Of a stretch of DNA of 64,000 nucleotides, positions 60,052 to 64,000 are shown in pieces (the first letter of the stretch is position 1; the number at the start of each line of letters is the position of its first letter). The stretch is from Echinometra lucunter (Eukaryota; Echinodermata; Echinoidea; Camarodonta; Echinometridae): positions 20,654,410-20,718,409 of the forward strand of contig CM057157.1 in NCBI GenBank assembly GCA_029962745.1, in the 5' to 3' direction. The translations under genes and the position numbers were made by a program. Below the pieces are notes generated by a model, which saw only the letters and a program-made list of their open reading frames with translations, searched no databases and was not told where the DNA came from.

Positions 60052-62763
60052 AGAAAAAAGAAAGAGAGAAAGTTGGGAAGGAAAATGGAAAGAGGAGATA
60101 GAGGGGAAAAGAAAAGTGGGAGAAAAAAAGAAAAGGGTAGAAGGAGGCCGGGGGTCGAAAGGGTCTAGCCTATTACCCCCCCCCCCCCCCCACCCATGCC
60201 AAAAAGATAAAGGAGGTAAGGAAGGGAAATGTAAGGAGGAGAAAAAGGGGGCAAAAGAGAGGAAGAATAAAAGATAAGGGGGTAGCAAGGAGCGATAACT
60301 TAAGAACCGTTGAATGGATCAACTTCAAACTTGGCTTGTGTATGCATATGGGAGAGACAATGATTTATTTAGATTTTTGGGTCTCGAGGTCAAAAGTCAT
60401 AGAGGTCATTAAGTACAAAGAAACGATTCGTTCTCGCGATTACTACACAATCTGATTAGAGGGATCAACTTCACACTTGGCCCATGTATGCATATGCGAG
60501 GGACAATGATCTGATTAGATTTTGGGGTCACAAAGTCAAATATCAAAGGTCATAGAGTTCATTGTATAAATGAAAATAAATCAACATAAGTGTGCCATAA
60601 ACTTCCAATCATGGCGAAGGCATAAATTTCGACCGTGCGCGGTCGAGGATTCATCTCGTTCTCTATGTTTTTGGACTTTACAATGCTCTGTATAGACCTT
60701 AATTTCTCAGAATCCCTCACTTCCCACAGGACCAAATGCATTATACACCACTTCATGATGTACTATTGACTCACAGGATTTCAAATTTTTCCCCAACATA
60801 GGAAACTCTGGATCAGCAACTGCGTGTAATAATCCAATTTTTTGGTTTACAATCTCTATGTTTTTCCGTGATATGCCATTCCAAAATCGAGAAATGTGGT
60901 ATAAATGATACCAAAGAAAATTAATGGAAATGCAATAAATTGATTCTTACATAGGTTGCAGCTGTCTGTCTAATGTTGGTGGGTAGGAATCGTCCAGGGA
61001 GATTATTAGACTCCCAAATCCTGGACATTGTCCGGGATTTGAGAGTCTAGAACCATAGAAGAATGGCTCATCTCCCTGGACCTCACTGTAGCCTGGTGTC
61101 AGGTCTCTAACTTCCAGTTACACATCAAGTAGGGATGCTGCATATTTGTTTAGCATTATAAATGCGTCTCCATATGTGGAGGAGGTCTTGTGATCCTTAA
61201 CCTGTTACAAATAAGGAAATCATTATGAGGTTAGCAAAAAGCATGGCTTCATAATTTCTTATGAGAAACATTGTTCGTGTGAAGAAGAATAATCCTAATG
61301 TGTGTAATATAATGCTGCGGCGGATTTCCACTGTACATCTTAAAGAGTTTTGACGAACTTGGGGATTACGATTCATAACATTCTGTGCATCAGGAAATGT
61401 TAAAACCTAGAATTATGTATCTTAAGTGTGATTTCTTATTTGTGGACCCATGCCGGTAGTTATGTCGTGATAGATTTGATTTGATTTCATTTCATTTCAT
61501 TTCGTTTAATTCCATTTCCAAGATAATATATAAACAGAATACATGCCATGTAGAAAGTACAGTAGTGAAACTAAACAATAGAATCGTAAATACAATATGA
61601 AGGCAACACCTTTTCAGACACTCTGACAGGGAGATCTCAACATCAACATGATCAAGTATACTTGGTGTTGATAATGTCAAATAGGAGGTGAAATAGTCAA
61701 TTTTTAATTGCCGTTAATTCCCTCTTCCCCTCCACGGTTTGACCATTTCGTGCCTCCGAGAGCATCAGGCTTGAGCAGAGGCCTCCACGGCCTGCATTCT
61801 GGCATTTGATTTCGACTAGAAGGGCGTTGCGTATGGGTTTAATAACCCCCTCCCATGACCGGTCTCCTTCGTTGTCAAATCTTTCTGTGAAATGCGATCA
61901 GATATGAGAACCATAATACTAAAAAAAATAATCGATGGCAATAGATGAATTTAAAAAGATTATGAAAAGTAAGTTACTCATTTGTTCTTAACACATGTCT
62001 GGAATGCAGAATCCAAAATTGTAATATCTATGGTACGATATTGGAATGAAATCAATAAAATACATGACATACATAAGTAAAGAATATGGTATATTACTGT
62101 AACAGAGCTACTTGCTATACATGCAATTATCATTGGGGTTTGAAGAATTTGTTTTGAAGCAGTTGCGTTCCTAATGCAACTTTTGGCACCAATGCATTTC
62201 CCTAAAACAATTTATCTTGTTAACTTTATACTTTTAACCATTGTATTCATAAACCTGAAGATACAAAATGAGGAGCGTTTCATGAAGAGTTTTGTCGGTG
62301 GAAATCACCGACAAATGTTATAAGCTACTGAAAATCCTCGCATCTGATTGGCTGAAAGCAAATTAGTCAGTGAAAATCACCACAAAACTCTTCATGAAAC
62401 GCTCCCCAGGTCTATTTTCACTAAATTAAAGGTATTTAAAGATTATTCTGAACCATCACTGTAGGTGACTGCATATAGTAAAACGTCATTTTTCATTGTT
62501 ATCAATGAGTATCAGCTTTGATTGTCATGATGTAGCAGAATAAGAATAATTACCAGCTGCCTTTCTGGCCTCTGACTCCAACTCATTTTGGAAGAAGAGT
62601 ACTACGTTTTTTGGTAGGAGCTGGTCTGTATTTAGAAAATTCACACAGAGTTAAGTTAACATTAAGTTGTTTTGCCATTTCATAATACTTATTAATCATA
62701 TGAAATATACAGTCTCCAACAGAAGTGAGTAAACCCAATGCAAAAATTAGTAAATATCAACTC

Positions 62764-62805
<42 letters not shown>

Positions 62806-63128
62806 ACCTTAATTTACAGTTAAAAGTGTAAAAAGTACCAGGAAAGGAGCCAGTGAAGATGATGGATGTACAAGAACATGAATAAGGAACTACCTGCAAT
62901 GTCAACTGCTTGGGAGAAGACATGCACTTGCACATTCCATGTTTTTGTTTCACACTAACCTCAGAAGCACTCTTGCATCCACGAGAAGTGCTTTGACATT
63001 CCCACCAGCCATCTCCACAATTTTTTCCAACATTGTCGCATGAGCCTTGGCGCTGGAACTTGAAATACCTGAAGCATGCTCCAGGTAAGGCGCAAATTCC
63101 TTCAAAAGTTCATTTGATGATCTTTTGT
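57034..63128 (-). CDS. Unrecognised multi-exon gene, 3' exons
   Basis: Exons in transcript order: 62960-63128, 62554-62625, ~61730-61884, 60951-61201, 59696-59723, 59580-59633, 59458-59493, 58806-58868, 58156-58272, 57613-57717, 57034-57276 (TAG at 57034-57036). The last seven have AG/GT borders and fit one frame (M + HKRNWDAAE; QASAKRRASEAICEMWKK; ELYSRRAQEFNK; acidic NDEDDSDENEEGMEE; GADDEDWILS then poly-Lys; RRLLSPAEEEDMLAQCREES; SMQSVQDDACDTFQ). Upstream exons also look coding (KAHATMLEKIVEMAGGNVKA; FFQNELESEARKAAERFDNE; SSTYGDAFIMLNKYAASLLD). Exon 60951-61201 has an in-frame TAA (61118-61120), and the 62960/62554 join is out of frame by one base near an A6 run. Mixed acidic/basic composition suggests a nuclear protein; no family recognised. 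It is either a real gene with sequence errors or a recent pseudogene. The 5' end is beyond the window. Confidence 0.6.
57328..57496. repeat. Near-perfect 169-bp palindrome
   Basis: Arms of about 82 bp (57328-57410 and 57415-57496) differ at only two or three positions. The centre is ATATATACA. Lies in the intron between the last two exons of the 57-63 kb gene and is followed by (TA)n. Confidence 0.9.
57808..57890. mobile_element. MITE family F fragment
   Basis: AACCTGCTTTAGCGACTATC through TATACAGGTTC matches the ends of 6580-6778 with most of the interior missing. Intronic. Confidence 0.55.
58168..58201. repeat. Poly-T of over 30 bases inside a coding exon
   Basis: On the minus strand this is the poly-lysine stretch in exon 58156-58272. 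The frame is kept only at the assembled run length, so the run is a likely error site. Confidence 0.85.
60008..60300. repeat. C41 run, purine tract and second C run
   Basis: One of the longest homopolymers in the window (about 41 C, 60010-60050), followed by GGGAGAAAA-type purine-rich DNA and a C14 run near 60177. In an intron of the 57-63 kb gene. Confidence 0.9.
60301..60575. repeat. Tandem dimer of a ~146-bp unit with AGGTCA phrases
   Basis: GGATCAACTTCAAACTTGGC at 60316 and GGATCAACTTCACACTTGGC at 60462 start equivalent blocks, each with TGTATGCATATG, GGGACAATGAT and AAGGTCATAGAG-like segments. Confidence 0.7.
62272..62406. mobile_element. MITE L, 135 bp
   Basis: GGAGCGTTTCATGAAGAGTT and AACTCTTCATGAAACGCTCC are perfect 20-bp TIRs, with GGTGGAAATCACCGACAA / TCAGTGAAAATCACC as inner arms and a CTGATTGGCTGA centre. 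Intronic. Confidence 0.85.
62765..62801. repeat. (CT)n microsatellite
   Basis: About 18 CT units in an intron of the minus-strand gene. Confidence 0.95.
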
Positions 63129-63269
63129 CTGTTTCATATTTTCATATAGAAAAAAAATAAGAATTGATAACAAATTTGTATATGCAGTGCATATAGAAGT
63201 GTATTCTTTTGGAGATTTTATAAGTAGAATTCATTAATTATTACTCATATTTTCATTATGATTAATAGC

Positions 63270-63325
63270 ATAGTAGTAGTAGTAGTAGTAGTAATAGTAG
63301 TAGTAGTAGTATCAGTAGTAGTAGT
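63270..63325. repeat. (GTA)n microsatellite
   Basis: TAGTAG repeats with two interruptions. Confidence 0.9.
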
Positions 63326-63710
63326 TGGTGCATAACTTTTTTTTTCTGTAGCATCTCGTGCATCTTTTGAGACCAAATTTGTGACATCTGTGTAAGCAGT
63401 TCCGAAGTTACACAATATTTTGTACTCTCATATAAAATAAAAATGGCTAAAAACATGATTTCATGCACTGATCCAATACAAATTGTGTTTTCAGCAGAAA
63501 TTCATAAATGTATGATTATTTCCACTATAAATGATCAAAATCAATAAAATACATTTACAAGGTAACATGATACAATCAAAATAGTGGGAGACCAATAAAA
63601 GCACAAAAGGCTTGTCTGTAAATGATAGATAAAAGGAATCAGTAGAATTTTATAGCACATCTCTAATTGATTTTGAAATGTGCTTAACTATCAAATCCTT
63701 GCAATTATCA

Positions 63711-64000
63711 ATAATAATAATAATAATAATAATAATGTACATTTATATAGCGCTTATTACAATAGTTTCTAAGCGCTTAACATTTATATCTTAAAGCAAT
63801 ACAAGTATAAGGATTATTAAGAGCATAATGAATTATATCACATTACGTTGCATAATATTACATTAAATTACATTACGTTAAATTACATTGCAAGAAATTA
63901 TAATAAACAAAGAAAACAGATGGGTGACATGGAATTAGTGAATCGAACTACAGTCCATTGAATAGATATGTTTTGAGTCTGATCTTGAAGGTGTCTACAG
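63711..64000. repeat. Interspersed repeat with GTACATTTATATAGCGCTTA motif
   Basis: (AAT)n leads into TATATAGCGCTTATTACAAT and TTCTAAGCGCTTAACATTTA, then imperfect TTACATTACGTTA repeats and a GAATAGATATGTTTTGAGTC tail. The paired AGCGCTT motifs recall a common interspersed-repeat tail of marine invertebrates (from memory). It runs off the window end. Confidence 0.5.

Overview
The window is eukaryotic, almost certainly from a marine invertebrate animal and probably an echinoderm such as a sea urchin. That placement is an inference. It rests on animal genes with short exons and GT-AG introns (TM2D1, TOPORS, UQCRH), a very high density of short inverted-repeat transposons, many long poly-C/poly-G runs, tRNA-derived SINEs, and strong allelic divergence. 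Nothing suggests bacterial or viral DNA. Genes are sparse, and most of the 64 kb is intron, intergenic DNA and mobile-element relics.

Layout. 1-5.2 kb: a 500-N gap (952-1451), then the last two coding exons of a TM2D1-like gene (+), a broken Myb/SANT-like ORF and several MITEs. 5.2-10.7 kb: no gene seen; MITEs and homopolymers. 10.7-22.4 kb: an intact TOPORS gene (-) with an untranslated first exon and a CRE-bearing promoter, a nested foldback element, a possible small two-exon gene (+) and a 1.46-kb TIR transposon. 22386-22885: a second 500-N gap. 22.9-34.5 kb: almost the same 11.6 kb again, in the same order and orientation, with many one-base indels. This looks like two alleles of one locus whose contig ends were not merged, so TOPORS is probably single-copy. 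34.5-37.6 kb: the 3' exons of a small one-pass membrane protein (+), followed by a single-exon 292-residue ORF made of five ~41-residue repeats that I do not recognise. 39.2-41.6 kb: two foldback elements flanking MITE and non-LTR retrotransposon debris. 42.5-48.7 kb: UQCRH (-), three of probably four coding exons. 48.8-51.1 kb: microsatellites and two tRNA-derived SINEs. 51.4-56.6 kb: a 5.2-kb foldback element built from opposed arrays of a ~385-bp unit, each unit holding clustered AGGTCA half-sites. 57.0-63.1 kb: an unrecognised multi-exon gene (-). Its last seven exons join in a consistent reading frame, but its 5' part has one in-frame stop and one apparent frameshift.

The genes are unrelated housekeeping genes (respiratory complex III, a ubiquitin/SUMO ligase, a TM2 membrane protein) and do not form a pathway. 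The most unusual items are the repeat protein at 36.1 kb, the 11-exon gene at 57-63 kb and the giant foldback element. The 11.6-kb duplication is best read as an assembly artefact.
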